Shown: positions 52,607 through 61,552 of the stretch, piece after piece
Layout: every line of letters starts with the position of its first letter
Numbering within the stretch: the first letter of the stretch is position 1
Assembly (NCBI GenBank): GCA_958448555.1
Contig: CAUDEL010000001.1
Span: 53,342 to 117,341 of the forward strand
Direction of reading: 5' to 3'
Length of the DNA stretch: 64,000 nt
DNA from: Limiplasma sp958448555
GTDB lineage: Bacteria; Bacillota; Clostridia; Christensenellales; Aristaeellaceae
The notes under the pieces: model-generated
Told to the model about the DNA's origin: nothing
The model's database searches: none
The model's input: only the letters and a program-made list of their open reading frames with translations
Translations under genes and position numbers: made by a program

Positions 52607-53386
52607 TCAGGTGCGGTTGAGCTTGAGAATGGTGAGGTTGATGGTACCGTCGGTGGCCTGATTGGGACTGCTGTAGAAAAAGCTCAGGGTTGTCTCCGAG
52701 GGCGCATAGAGGATCAGATGGGCCGAGCCGCAGGCGGAGGAGCCGTTGGTGCTCGTTGCGAAGTATACGCCGGTTTCCAGATGCGGGGCGCCGTTATAGT
52801 AGGGCGTGATCTGCATATAGCTGGCGGTGCGGTAGATGGCCGCCACGCTGTAGGATACGAGATAATAGCCGGGCTGAAGCGTGATGCGCGGCCAGTCGGC
52901 CAGGGAGATGGTGCCGGTGGGGTCGGTCACGTCGGGGAAGACCTCGAGGGTATCTCCGTTGTTCCAGACGGCCTGGACATTTGCAAAGGAGGCGAAGACG
53001 TCATCGGGGGCGGCGCCGGTGGGCCCGGTGGGGCCGGTCGCACCGTCCGCGCCGTTGGCGCCGGTGGGACCAGTTGCGCCGTCCGCCCCGGTTGCCCCAG
53101 TTGCGCCGGTTGCGCCGGTTGCGCCGGTTGGGCCGGTTGCGCCGTCTGCCCCGTTTAAACCGTCGGCGCCGGCGGGGCCTGCTGGGCCTGTGGGACCCGT
53201 TGGGCCTGTTGGGCCTGTTGGGCCTGTTGCGCCTGTTGGGCCTGTTGCGCCGGTCATGCTGGCGGAACCCGCAGGGCCCGTAGGCCCGGTGGGGGCGATG
53301 GCGATAGGAAACGCGGGGGAGATTGATTTTCCTGTCAGAACATAGCATAGTAAAACCGAAAGCCTTGCCGGCGGCGGGCGAAGCAT
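52607..53386 (-). CDS. Collagen-like (G-x-T repeat) protein with C-terminal beta domain
   Basis: Up to 259 residues. About 90 residues of Gly-x-y triplets, mostly GPT, GAT and GAD, are followed by about 125 residues that look like a BclA-type jelly-roll domain (VQAVWNNGDTLEVFPDV; YYLVSYSVAAIYRTAS; FFYSSPNQATDGTINLTILK). Such proteins form trimeric filaments on spore exosporia or cell surfaces. The start is uncertain: the ATG at 53386 has no ribosome site, and codons before the repeats look like promoter sequence. The 5' end may be lost or may use an unusual start. GC-rich triplet DNA is prone to slippage. Confidence 0.7.
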   Translation of the reverse strand: MLRPPPARLSVLLCYVLTGKSISPAFPIAIAPTGPTGPAGSASMTGATGPTGATGPTGPTGPTGPTGPAGPAGADGLNGADGATGPTGATGATGATGATGADGATGPTGANGADGATGPTGPTGAAPDDVFASFANVQAVWNNGDTLEVFPDVTDPTGTISLADWPRITLQPGYYLVSYSVAAIYRTASYMQITPYYNGAPHLETGVYFATSTNGSSACGSAHLILYAPSETTLSFFYSSPNQATDGTINLTILKLNRT

Positions 53387-53421
53387 TATGAAAAGCGAAG
53401 AAGCGGGGGAGGAGAACCGAC

Positions 53422-54717
53422 ATGCTCAACAGCGGAAAGGGAGGCCTGCGGCTTGCGGCGGCGGCGCTGGCGGCCGCGTATTCCGTGGCGGGAGGCGCTG
53501 CGCACGGCAGCCCGGCCGAGGCGCCGGATGCCGTCAAAAACGGAGACGACGGATACAACATCCTTTTGATTACCACCGACCAGGAGCGCTACTTCGACCA
53601 GTATCCGCAGGGGACCTCCTACAAGGCACGCGAGCTGCTGGCCGAGCTGGGGACCACCTTTGAAAAGCACTACACCTGCGCCAACATGTCCACCTCCTCG
53701 CGCTCGGTGATCTACACCGGCCTGCACATTCCCCAGACCCGGCTGCTGGACAACACCGACGTGGCCTGGCAGCAGCCTTTGAGCACGGAAATGACCACCG
53801 TGGGGGACCGGCTGCGCGAGGCCGGCTACTACACCGCCTTCAAGGGCAAGTGGCACATGGGCGGCGGCGGCATCCTGGGCCTGCACGAGGACAACCTCAC
53901 CGACCTGGAGGAGTACGGCTTTTCGGACTGGGGCGGCACGGACTATGTGGGCACCCTCTACGAAGGGCTTAACGCCGACCCCATCATCGCCTCCGAGGCC
54001 GTGGAATGGCTGGAGGGGACGGGCATGGCGCTCAACGGGGAAGGGCGGTCCTTTTTCCTGGCGGTGAACATGGTCAACCCCCATGATATCATGAACTATG
54101 ACGACTCCGGCTACCAAAGCGGGCTGCTGGCCCTGGGCGGAAAGCCGGACAGTCCGGTGTATGACAGGACCTACGACGACCCCGCGCCCTCGAGCTGGGA
54201 CTTTGACCTCAGCGCGCCGGACGTGCCCGAGGCGCAGAAGGAGCGGCTCTGCGAGGGGCTGCCCGGCAGCAGCCTGATGGACCTGATGGACGGCTCCCGG
54301 CAGACCGTGCGGGAAGGCGCGCTGTTTTGCTACGAGTCGCTGCTGATGAGCGCCGTGCTGGTGGACGTGGCCCCCGACAAGAGCATGAGCTACCAGATCG
54401 ACCTGACCAAGCGGGGCATGGTGCGCGGGCTGATTACGGAGGATTACAAGTTCGTGCGCTACTTTTCGCCGCTGGAGTTCAACACCCCCCAGACCCTGGA
54501 GGAGCTCTATGCCCTCAACGACGTGCAGCTCTTTGACCTCAGGCGGGACCCCCAGGAGCTCAACAACCTGGCGGCGGACCCCGAGGCCAACGGGGAGCTG
54601 ATTCTGGAGCTCAACGCCGAGCTTAACAGGCTCATTGAGGCGGAGATCGGCCGGGACGACGGCCAGGAGGTGGCCGCCGTCCTGCAGGCCTTCCAGGCCG
54701 GGAAGTCGGGCACGTAA
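53422..54717 (+). CDS. Sulfatase-like hydrolase, probably internally deleted
   Basis: 431 residues, clearly shorter than the usual 500-600. A signal peptide ends near residue 30. The alkaline-phosphatase-like sulfatase core starts NILLITTDQERYF, with the first metal Asp in TTDQ. The modification site region reads CANMSTSSRSVIYTG: a Ser-type nucleophile Ser90 in S-T-S-S-R, where the motif's usual proline is serine. KGKWHMGGGG and NMVNPHDIMNY follow. Then the expected DHG metal-binding and HVD segments are absent, and the sequence jumps near residue 275 to a GSSLMDLMDG stretch that normally comes after them. An in-frame deletion is inferred, so activity is doubtful. Confidence 0.75.
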   Translation: MLNSGKGGLRLAAAALAAAYSVAGGAAHGSPAEAPDAVKNGDDGYNILLITTDQERYFDQYPQGTSYKARELLAELGTTFEKHYTCANMSTSSRSVIYTGLHIPQTRLLDNTDVAWQQPLSTEMTTVGDRLREAGYYTAFKGKWHMGGGGILGLHEDNLTDLEEYGFSDWGGTDYVGTLYEGLNADPIIASEAVEWLEGTGMALNGEGRSFFLAVNMVNPHDIMNYDDSGYQSGLLALGGKPDSPVYDRTYDDPAPSSWDFDLSAPDVPEAQKERLCEGLPGSSLMDLMDGSRQTVREGALFCYESLLMSAVLVDVAPDKSMSYQIDLTKRGMVRGLITEDYKFVRYFSPLEFNTPQTLEELYALNDVQLFDLRRDPQELNNLAADPEANGELILELNAELNRLIEAEIGRDDGQEVAAVLQAFQAGKSGT

Positions 54718-54741
54718 GGGCGGGGAGGGAGGCACGGCGGC

Positions 54742-55890
54742 ATGACCGATCCCGCGAGAACCTACGCCATGCTGGCAAAGCCGGTGTCCGGCGCCTGCAA
54801 CCTGCGGTGCGCCTACTGCTATTACGCCGGAAAGGAGACGCTGCTGGGCCAGGGCGCCGGCAGGATGTCCCACGAGGTGCTGGAGGCCTACATCGAGCGG
54901 AGCCTGGCCATGCACGGCAGGGACGCGGTGGTCGAGTTCGCCTGGCACGGGGGCGAACCGACCCTGGCGGGGCTATCCTTCTATGAGGAGGCCGTGCGCC
55001 TGGAGCGAAAGCACGGCAGGGGGCGGCTGGTGCGCAATTCCATGCAGACCAACGCCACGCTGCTCACCGACGCGTGGTGCCGCTTTTTCAGGGACAACGA
55101 TTTTGCCATCGGCGTGAGCATCGACGGCCCGGAGGCGCTTCACAACGCCTGCCGAAAGGGGGCGGACGGCTCGGGCTCCTTTGAGGCGGTCATGGCGGGG
55201 GTGCGGCTGCTTGAGCGCCACCGCGTGCCCTTTGCCGCCCTCACCACGATCAACCGCTTCAACATGGAGCACCCGCTGGAGGTCTACCGCTTCCTGCGCG
55301 AGCTCACCGATTACATCCAGTTTCTCCCGGTGGTAGAGGCCCTGCCCACCGCGTTTGAGGCGGAGGCGGGGCAGCGCCTGGCCACCCCGCCCGGCATCCA
55401 CGCCCTGGGGCTGACGCACCCCACGGCCTCCTTCTCCGTCACGCCCGAGGGGTACGGCGGCTTCCTGTGCGCCGTATGGGACGAGTGGCTGGGGCGGGAC
55501 GCGGGCAGGGTCCACGTCCAGCTCTTTGACGTGGCCCTGGGGCACCTGCAGGGCCTGCCCTCCGCGCTGTGCGTCCATGACCCCCTGTGCGGCCATAGCG
55601 GCTGCGTGGAGGCCAACGGGGACGTCTACGCCTGCGACCGCTACGCCTTCCCGGCCTACCGGCTGGGCAATCTGACCCGCCGGCCGCTGGGGGAGCTGAT
55701 GGAGGAGAACCGGGCCTTCGGGATGCACAAGACCTGCGGCCTGCCGCAGGAATGTCTGGACTGCCCCTATGTGCGGCTGTGCTTCGGCGGCTGCCCCAAG
55801 GACCGGCTCAGCGGGGGCAGGAATTATCTTTGCGACGGCTACAGGCGCTTCTTTGCCAGGGTGGTGGCGGACTGGAACGCCGGCGGCTGA
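54742..55890 (+). CDS. Anaerobic sulfatase-maturating enzyme (radical SAM, SPASM)
   Basis: 382 residues. The radical-SAM cluster motif is C19-x3-C23-x2-C26 (CNLRCAYC). WHGGEPTLAG and GVSIDGPEALHN are family motifs. The SPASM region has seven or more Cys (CVEANGDVYACDRY; CGLPQECLDCPYVRLCFGGC). It oxidises the active-site Ser or Cys of a sulfatase to formylglycine. It follows the sulfatase gene by 24 bases, so the two are a pair. Confidence 0.93.
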   Translation: MTDPARTYAMLAKPVSGACNLRCAYCYYAGKETLLGQGAGRMSHEVLEAYIERSLAMHGRDAVVEFAWHGGEPTLAGLSFYEEAVRLERKHGRGRLVRNSMQTNATLLTDAWCRFFRDNDFAIGVSIDGPEALHNACRKGADGSGSFEAVMAGVRLLERHRVPFAALTTINRFNMEHPLEVYRFLRELTDYIQFLPVVEALPTAFEAEAGQRLATPPGIHALGLTHPTASFSVTPEGYGGFLCAVWDEWLGRDAGRVHVQLFDVALGHLQGLPSALCVHDPLCGHSGCVEANGDVYACDRYAFPAYRLGNLTRRPLGELMEENRAFGMHKTCGLPQECLDCPYVRLCFGGCPKDRLSGGRNYLCDGYRRFFARVVADWNAGG

Positions 55891-55912
55891 GCAATCCCTT
55901 TCATAAAGACAG

Positions 55913-55942
55913 GCGGCGGACTGCGAAAATGCAGTCCGCCGC
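55913..55942. terminator. Hairpin between converging maturase and alkylsulfatase genes
   Basis: Twelve-base stem GCGGCGGACTGC / GCAGTCCGCCGC with a six-base loop. No long T run on either side. Probably terminates both genes. Confidence 0.6.
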
Positions 55943-55961
55943 TTCGGGTTTGGGAAGGCCG

Positions 55962-57929
55962 TTAGGGCTCGATGATGGCAAAGTCGGGGGTGAAGATGAC
56001 GATGTGCTCGCACAGGGCGTCCAGCAGCGCCTCGCCGCCCTCCAGATGGGCCGCCTGCCGCACGCCGTCGGCGTTGCCCTGAAGCAGGGCAAAGAGCGCG
56101 GCCTTGGGCATGCTCCATACGGCGTCGGCCTCGTCGCTCTGCACGCCCTCCTGATAGAGCAGCACGCCGGCGCGCAGGGTGACGACAAACTGCTCCCGGG
56201 TATCGGTGACGTTGAGGTTGATGACGCCGTTGAGGTCCTCCGCGGCGTTGCTGTCCAGACGGATGCCCAGGTATTCCAGCATCAGGTCCACGCCCATCTT
56301 CATCTGCATCTCCGCGGCGCCGCTCATGGGGTTGGAGGCCGGGGCCTCATCGCTGCGCAGCTCCTGGGCGGCGGTCAGATAGGCGTTGCGCCAGGGGCCG
56401 GACTCCGCCTGGTAGCCCAGCTGCTCCAGGGCGTCGGCGCACAGCCAGCGGGCTTCCAGATTGTCCGGGTCGGCGTAGACCAAGGTGTTGGTGATCTGCG
56501 CCACCCACTGGTACTCGCCCTTCTCAAAGTCCTCCCGGGCCATCTGAAGCACCTTGTCGGTATCGCCCAGGTACGCCACCAGCTTCTGCGCATAGGCCGT
56601 GGGGGTCAGCTCGTCGAGGTGGACGGGGTTGGCGTCATACCAGCCCATGTACTTCTGGTAGACCGCCTTGACGTTGTGCTTGAGGGTGCCGTAGTACTGG
56701 CGGGTATACCAGACCTGCTCCAGATCGGCGGGCAGACGGATCATGTCGGCGATCTCGGTTTCGGTGTAGCCCTGGTTGATGTAGAACAGGGTCTGGTCGT
56801 GGATGAACTTGTAGACCGCCGCAGTGTTGGTCATGTACTGCTCAATCACGTCGTTGCCCCAGTGCGGCCAGTTGTGGGACTGAAAGACCACCTCCGCCTC
56901 CCCGCCATAGAGGGCCAGGGCCTCCATGATGTAGTTGGCCCAGGCGTTGCCGTCGCGCACCTGCGCGCCGCGGAGGGTGTAGAGGTTGTGCAGGGTGCCG
57001 GTGCAGTTCTCCGCCAGCCACAGGGCCTTTTTCTCCGGCAGCCAGGTGTTCATCTCCGTGGGGGCCTCGGTGCCGGGGGTCATCTGAAAGACGAAGGTGA
57101 CGCCGTCGATGACGCGGGTCTCGCCGGTTGTGGTGATGATGTCGTTGGGGGAGATGTAGGACAGGGTGCCCCTGGACTGGTTGAGCCCGATGCCCACGCT
57201 CATGGCGCCCTGCGCGTCCTTGTCCAGCAGGGTTCCGTACTGATAGGCGGCGCGGCGGCCCATGGCGGTGCCGGCATAGACGTTCTCGCTGATGGCGTAC
57301 GCCTCAAAGCCCTCGGGGGCGATGATGGGGATGTTTCGCTCCAGGACTTCTTCCTCGGACACGATGCCCTTGATGCCGCCGAAGTGGTCCACGTGGGAGT
57401 GGCTGATGATGACGCCCATGATGGGGTACTCGCCCAGCTGCTCGTCTACCAGCTCCTTGGCGGCCCGGGCGCACTCGACCGAGATCAGGGGGTCAAAGAC
57501 GATCCAGCCGGTCTCGCCCCTGACGAAGGTGATGTTGGAGATGTCGTAGCCGCGCACCTGATAGATGCCGTCGGTCACCTCGAACAGGCCGTAGATGTGG
57601 TTGAGCTGGGTGTTGCGCCAGAGGCTGGGGTTGACGGTGTCGGGAGCGTCGGCGTCCTCCAGGAAGGCGTAGGCGTCCTGGCTCCAGATCAGCTTGCCGT
57701 CCTCGCCGCGAAGCTCCAGCGACTCGGGGGCGCAGATCAGGCCCTTCTGGGCGAAGGCCAGCTCCTGCTGGTCGTCAAAGTCGAGCTGCTCATAGACGCT
57801 CTGGTTTATCTGTGCGGTGATCTCCGTGGCGTCCTTTGGCTCGGGGTTGAGCTCCGACGCCCCCGCGCCGCCGGGGAGCAGGGAGATAAGCATGCCCAGC
57901 AGGCACAAAAGCGCGATCCATTTTTTCAT
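55962..57929 (-). CDS. Secreted alkylsulfatase-like metallo-beta-lactamase protein
   Basis: 655 residues with a signal peptide (IALLCLLGMLISLLPGGAGA). The zinc motif ISHSHVDHFGGIKG near 168 and an AENCTGTLHNLYTLRGAQVR segment match the SdsA1/BDS1 alkylsulfatase family. So do the following dimerisation domain (YTRQYYGTLKHNVKAVYQKYMGWYDANP, shown here only in part as GWYDANPVHL) and a C-terminal SCP2-like domain (GVINLNVTDTREQFVVTLRA). It would cleave linear alkyl sulfates outside the cell. It needs no maturase, unlike the neighbouring sulfatase. It lies directly after the beta-propeller gene. Confidence 0.9.
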   Translation of the reverse strand: MKKWIALLCLLGMLISLLPGGAGASELNPEPKDATEITAQINQSVYEQLDFDDQQELAFAQKGLICAPESLELRGEDGKLIWSQDAYAFLEDADAPDTVNPSLWRNTQLNHIYGLFEVTDGIYQVRGYDISNITFVRGETGWIVFDPLISVECARAAKELVDEQLGEYPIMGVIISHSHVDHFGGIKGIVSEEEVLERNIPIIAPEGFEAYAISENVYAGTAMGRRAAYQYGTLLDKDAQGAMSVGIGLNQSRGTLSYISPNDIITTTGETRVIDGVTFVFQMTPGTEAPTEMNTWLPEKKALWLAENCTGTLHNLYTLRGAQVRDGNAWANYIMEALALYGGEAEVVFQSHNWPHWGNDVIEQYMTNTAAVYKFIHDQTLFYINQGYTETEIADMIRLPADLEQVWYTRQYYGTLKHNVKAVYQKYMGWYDANPVHLDELTPTAYAQKLVAYLGDTDKVLQMAREDFEKGEYQWVAQITNTLVYADPDNLEARWLCADALEQLGYQAESGPWRNAYLTAAQELRSDEAPASNPMSGAAEMQMKMGVDLMLEYLGIRLDSNAAEDLNGVINLNVTDTREQFVVTLRAGVLLYQEGVQSDEADAVWSMPKAALFALLQGNADGVRQAAHLEGGEALLDALCEHIVIFTPDFAIIEP

Positions 57930-57932
57930 CGT

Positions 57933-59954
57933 TTATTCCTCCTTCGCCGCCTGGGCCAGCACGACCCCCAGCAGCGCGTGATACGTTTCCTCCGAGCGGT
58001 CCAGAGGGCCGCCGTCGGAGATGGAAAGGCGAATCTCATAGATTTCCTCCGCCTCCAGGGGCCGGTCCCCGTCCAGAGGCCCGCCGCCCGAAGCGCACAG
58101 GGTCCACCCTTCGCTCATCTCCCGAAGATCGCCCTCCGGGTCCTGATAAAACAGGGTGTACGCCGACGGCGCGTCCATCAGGCCGTTGAGCCGGAGGGCC
58201 AGCGTCTCCTCCTGGCGCAGGTTATCCACCGCTACGGTCATCAGGTAGCCGGCGGCCCGGAAGCCCTCGGGCAGGGCGCCGTCCAAAAGGCGGGAGCGCC
58301 CCGTGTCCTGCGGCGGGATGTCCCTGGCGGGGCTGTCGGGCAGGTAGGCGAACACGTCCCGCCAGCAGACCATGTCCATGGCGCCGGTGGGGGAGTAGAG
58401 GCCGTTTCCGCCGGGGTCGGCGATGAGGCCGACCGCGAGGTTGTTGTAGCCGGAGGCGGTGGAGACGTCCTCTGTCAGCAGCGTTTCGCCGGTGCCGAAG
58501 TCCAGGACCTCATAGCGCCACATGCCGCTGTCCAGGTCCTGCCAGTAGCCGTAGAGGTAGCCGGTGGCGGTGCTGAGCTTAATCATGGCGGTTTCGTGGA
58601 TGTCCGGCCGGGACCAGATTTTCCGGGCCTCGTAGCCGTCCGCCGTCCTTACCACGTCCACCCGCTCCACGCCGGGGGCGATGTAGGCGTTGCCCCGGGC
58701 CATCCAGTTGGCGTCATAGATATTGTCGTAGGACTGGATGGAGGAGTTGGCGTCGGGATCGGCCAGGCCGGCGTTGCCCGCCCCATACCAGTTGGCCACC
58801 ACCACCGAAACGGTCCCGTTCCCGCCGTCGTACACCAGAATGGAGTTTTCCACCGACACGGGCACGTCCTCTCCCAGCGCATCGAGCACCGGGATCCGGG
58901 CCACGATTTCCCCCGTCTCGCAGGAGAGGGCCAGGAGATTGATGGGGTCCAGGTTGTCGGTAAAGAGCACCAGGTCGTCCGTCAGGGTCGGGCTGGTGCC
59001 GCTGCCCCAGGACAGGCCCCCGCCGGTGTAGCCCGACTCCGGCCGGGCCTCGTTGGCGCCGTTGCTGCCGTAGGGCGTGCGCCAGCGCACCTGGACGCCG
59101 CCGTCCGCCGCCAGCAGGTAGCAGGCCAGGTTGGTCAGGATCACCGCGCCGTTCGGGTTGGCGGCGATGCCGTTTTCCGCGCCCTCGCCCATGGCGAGGG
59201 GATAGAAGAAGATGTTGCCCTCCAGCGGCACCGCCTCGCCGGTGTCCAGCTGCTGCATATAGTCCCGGGAGATGTAGCCCAGGAACCCCGCGGGGTCGCG
59301 CTCGGGGTCGATGCGAAAGCCGCCGGTGGTAAACCACAGGTTGCCCTCGTAGTCGTACACGACGCTCAGCAGCCGCTGGTCGATATCCTCGCCCAGGGCC
59401 GCCACGGCCTGGGCCATGATGTCCACGTCCATGACCTTCTCAAAGACGGGCAGGACCTCTCCGCCCGCATCCATGGTCCGCAGCACCAGCAGATGCCCGT
59501 GGGAGGTGGGGGCCACCACGCGGTCCGCCCGGTCCACAAAGGAGTAGGAGATCTGGAAGGAGTACCCGCCGCCGTCGTCCCGGCTGGGCACGAAGGAGCC
59601 GGAGCGGCTGATGACCTCCCCGTCCATGTCCGTGACGGCCACGCCGCCCAGAAACGGGGTGATGGCGTTGCCCCGGCTGTCGTAGAAGGCGGCGGAGGGG
59701 GCGTGGGGGTTTTGCGTCTCCAGGGCGGTCGATACAGTGGAGCAGATGCCCAGGGGAGCCGCGGCGTCGGTGACGTCGGTGGCGTAGACGTCGTTGTGGA
59801 TGGAGTTGTCGCTGCACGCCATATAGGGGTTGACCGCCACGTCCTTCATCGGCAGGGGACGAGGGGGGAGCGGCCCATCCTGAGCGCAGGCGCAGCCGCC
59901 CGTGAGGCCCAGGGCCAGGAGCAGGGCGGCGCCCCGGCGCAGAATCCGTTTCAT
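57933..59954 (-). CDS. Secreted beta-propeller-like protein
   Basis: 673 residues, start at MKRILRRG because a signal peptide follows (LLLALGLTGGCACAQ; the Cys could be lipidated though the lipobox is imperfect). The remainder is rich in repeated strands with TTGGFRIDPERD, LLALSCETGEIVARIPVLDA and SRLLDGALPEGF, in the style of PQQ/quinoprotein-like or arylsulfotransferase-like propellers. No catalytic motif is certain. It ends three bases before the alkylsulfatase start, so the two are co-expressed and may share a substrate at the cell surface. Confidence 0.7.
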   Translation of the reverse strand: MKRILRRGAALLLALGLTGGCACAQDGPLPPRPLPMKDVAVNPYMACSDNSIHNDVYATDVTDAAAPLGICSTVSTALETQNPHAPSAAFYDSRGNAITPFLGGVAVTDMDGEVISRSGSFVPSRDDGGGYSFQISYSFVDRADRVVAPTSHGHLLVLRTMDAGGEVLPVFEKVMDVDIMAQAVAALGEDIDQRLLSVVYDYEGNLWFTTGGFRIDPERDPAGFLGYISRDYMQQLDTGEAVPLEGNIFFYPLAMGEGAENGIAANPNGAVILTNLACYLLAADGGVQVRWRTPYGSNGANEARPESGYTGGGLSWGSGTSPTLTDDLVLFTDNLDPINLLALSCETGEIVARIPVLDALGEDVPVSVENSILVYDGGNGTVSVVVANWYGAGNAGLADPDANSSIQSYDNIYDANWMARGNAYIAPGVERVDVVRTADGYEARKIWSRPDIHETAMIKLSTATGYLYGYWQDLDSGMWRYEVLDFGTGETLLTEDVSTASGYNNLAVGLIADPGGNGLYSPTGAMDMVCWRDVFAYLPDSPARDIPPQDTGRSRLLDGALPEGFRAAGYLMTVAVDNLRQEETLALRLNGLMDAPSAYTLFYQDPEGDLREMSEGWTLCASGGGPLDGDRPLEAEEIYEIRLSISDGGPLDRSEETYHALLGVVLAQAAKEE

Positions 59955-60071
59955 GTGAATCCCTCCCGCGTTTGTTGAGCTGTTCCTATTGTAAGGAAAG
60001 CGCAAACGACCCGCCAGTACGAAAGATGGCGGGCGGGACAGCAAAATCTGTACTTGACAGCGCGGCCGGGC

Positions 60072-61373
60072 TCAGATCCTGAGGTAGACGCAGGAGCGGA
60101 ACACCGGCCCCTCGGGCGCAAAGCGGGCGTCGCCCTGGTGCTTGCGGGCCACGGCCTGAACCGAGCTGAGCCCCACGCCCGGCTCGCCGCGCTTGCTGGA
60201 GCGGTAGACGCCGCTTTCCATGACCGCCCGGCCGTCGAAGCTGTTGTCCATGGTGACGGTGAGCACACCTTCGCGCACCTGGGCGTCCAGGCGGACGAAC
60301 CGCTCGCCTTCGCCCATACGGCCGCAGGCCTCCATGGCGTTTTCCAGAAGGTTTCCGAAGATGATGCACAATTCCCCGTCGGGCACCCCCTCCAACTGCA
60401 CGGGCAGGGCCAGGCGGATGTGCAGCGCCACCTTGGCCTCCTCAAGCCGGGTGGCGTAATAGGAGACGACCGCGTTGACGGCCGGGTTTTCGCAGTAGGT
60501 CCCGGGGGCGGCGGGGATGGCCTCCAGCAGGGAGGCGACGTACGCCTTGAGGCGGGACGGGTCGGTGTCCGCGAGCTGACGGATGGCCGCCAGCTGATGG
60601 CGCAGGTCATGGCGCTGCCGGCGAAGCTGCTCTTCATGCTCCATCATCAGGCGGCTGTGCTTGCTCTGTTCCTCCATCTGCATCTGCAGCAGGTGCGTCT
60701 CGAAGTTGAGCTGCTCCTGGAGGATCGCCTGCTTTCGGATCCCTTCCAGAGAGCTGACCAGCACCCTGTAGACCAGCACCACGCACACAAGCAGGCCGAT
60801 CCGGGAAAACAGAAACCGCCAGCTCTGCGCCGACTGGGCGTCGGGCCCTCCGCTGAGCACGAAGACCATCGCGCTCATCACCGCCGGGAGCAGCCAGATG
60901 ACCCGCCACAGCCGGGGCGCGTCGATGCGGTAGACCTGATCGGCGGCGTAGCGGAACAGACGGTACATGGGCCGCCAGGCCAGAATGAAAATCAGAAGGC
61001 AGAACAGCCCGCTTTCCCAGCCCCGGACGGGGGCGTGCAGCAACGTGTCCGCCAGGAAGGCGGAGAAGCCCATGGCGATGATCTGATAGTTGACCAGCAG
61101 CATATAGGTAAACAGCAGCTTGCCGGGGGAGAGCCTGATGTTGAGGAAATACAGCGCAAGGGAGAGGGGCACCATGGCCATGCCCACCACCGTCAGCAGA
61201 TCCATCCGCCCCGCCTGCACCGCCCAGAAGGTGCCCAGCAGGTGGGCCAGGAGATTGCCCACGACGGTCAGCGCCATCCACCGCTTCCCAAAGCGCAGGA
61301 TGTCCAGGAAGGGGAGATAGGCCAGCAGGTGAATGGGCAGAAAGGCGCAAAAGGTGTAAAAGACCATCTCCAT
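60072..61373 (-). CDS. Orphan sensor histidine kinase (GHKL, AgrC/LytS-like)
   Basis: 433 residues. Six or seven membrane helices fill about 1-215. A coiled coil leads to the phospho-acceptor region RHDLRHQLAAI near 264. The ATP site has NLLENAMEAC and a G box (GEPGVGLSSVQAVARKHQGD). This is the HPK10-type layout of peptide-sensing kinases. No response regulator gene is adjacent. It ends about 120 bases from the beta-propeller gene, which it may help control. Confidence 0.9.
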   Translation of the reverse strand: MEMVFYTFCAFLPIHLLAYLPFLDILRFGKRWMALTVVGNLLAHLLGTFWAVQAGRMDLLTVVGMAMVPLSLALYFLNIRLSPGKLLFTYMLLVNYQIIAMGFSAFLADTLLHAPVRGWESGLFCLLIFILAWRPMYRLFRYAADQVYRIDAPRLWRVIWLLPAVMSAMVFVLSGGPDAQSAQSWRFLFSRIGLLVCVVLVYRVLVSSLEGIRKQAILQEQLNFETHLLQMQMEEQSKHSRLMMEHEEQLRRQRHDLRHQLAAIRQLADTDPSRLKAYVASLLEAIPAAPGTYCENPAVNAVVSYYATRLEEAKVALHIRLALPVQLEGVPDGELCIIFGNLLENAMEACGRMGEGERFVRLDAQVREGVLTVTMDNSFDGRAVMESGVYRSSKRGEPGVGLSSVQAVARKHQGDARFAPEGPVFRSCVYLRI

Positions 61374-61445
61374 CAGCTATCAACCCACCCCTGCGCTTTT
61401 ATTGCGCTTATTATAGCATCCATGTGCAAATGCGTCAATTTGTCA

Positions 61446-61483
61446 AGTACCAGTTTTGACGGAACCGCGGCATTTTTGGTACT
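61446..61483. promoter_or_regulatory. Inverted repeat in the kinase / small-protein intergenic region
   Basis: AGTACCA at 61446-61452 and TGGTACT at 61477-61483, 24 bases apart, between divergent genes. Possible regulator site. A related CAGTAC and GTACTTGAC occur near 60018 and 60052 by the other end of the kinase gene. Confidence 0.35.
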
Positions 61484-61552
61484 GGCACGGAGAGGGGGAC
61501 CTTGTTTACAATACATGCTGCCGGCATCTCCGGGACGGCAGGAGGAGAACCG

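Noticed and set aside
52990..53290. CRISPR-like or minisatellite array
   Set aside because: Short tandem units have no unique spacers and encode Gly-x-Thr triplets in one long open frame.
55752..59978. 1408-codon open frame on the plus strand
   Set aside because: Antisense shadow of the alkylsulfatase and propeller genes, caused by GC-rich third positions. It has no ribosome site and the opposite strand has clear family motifs.
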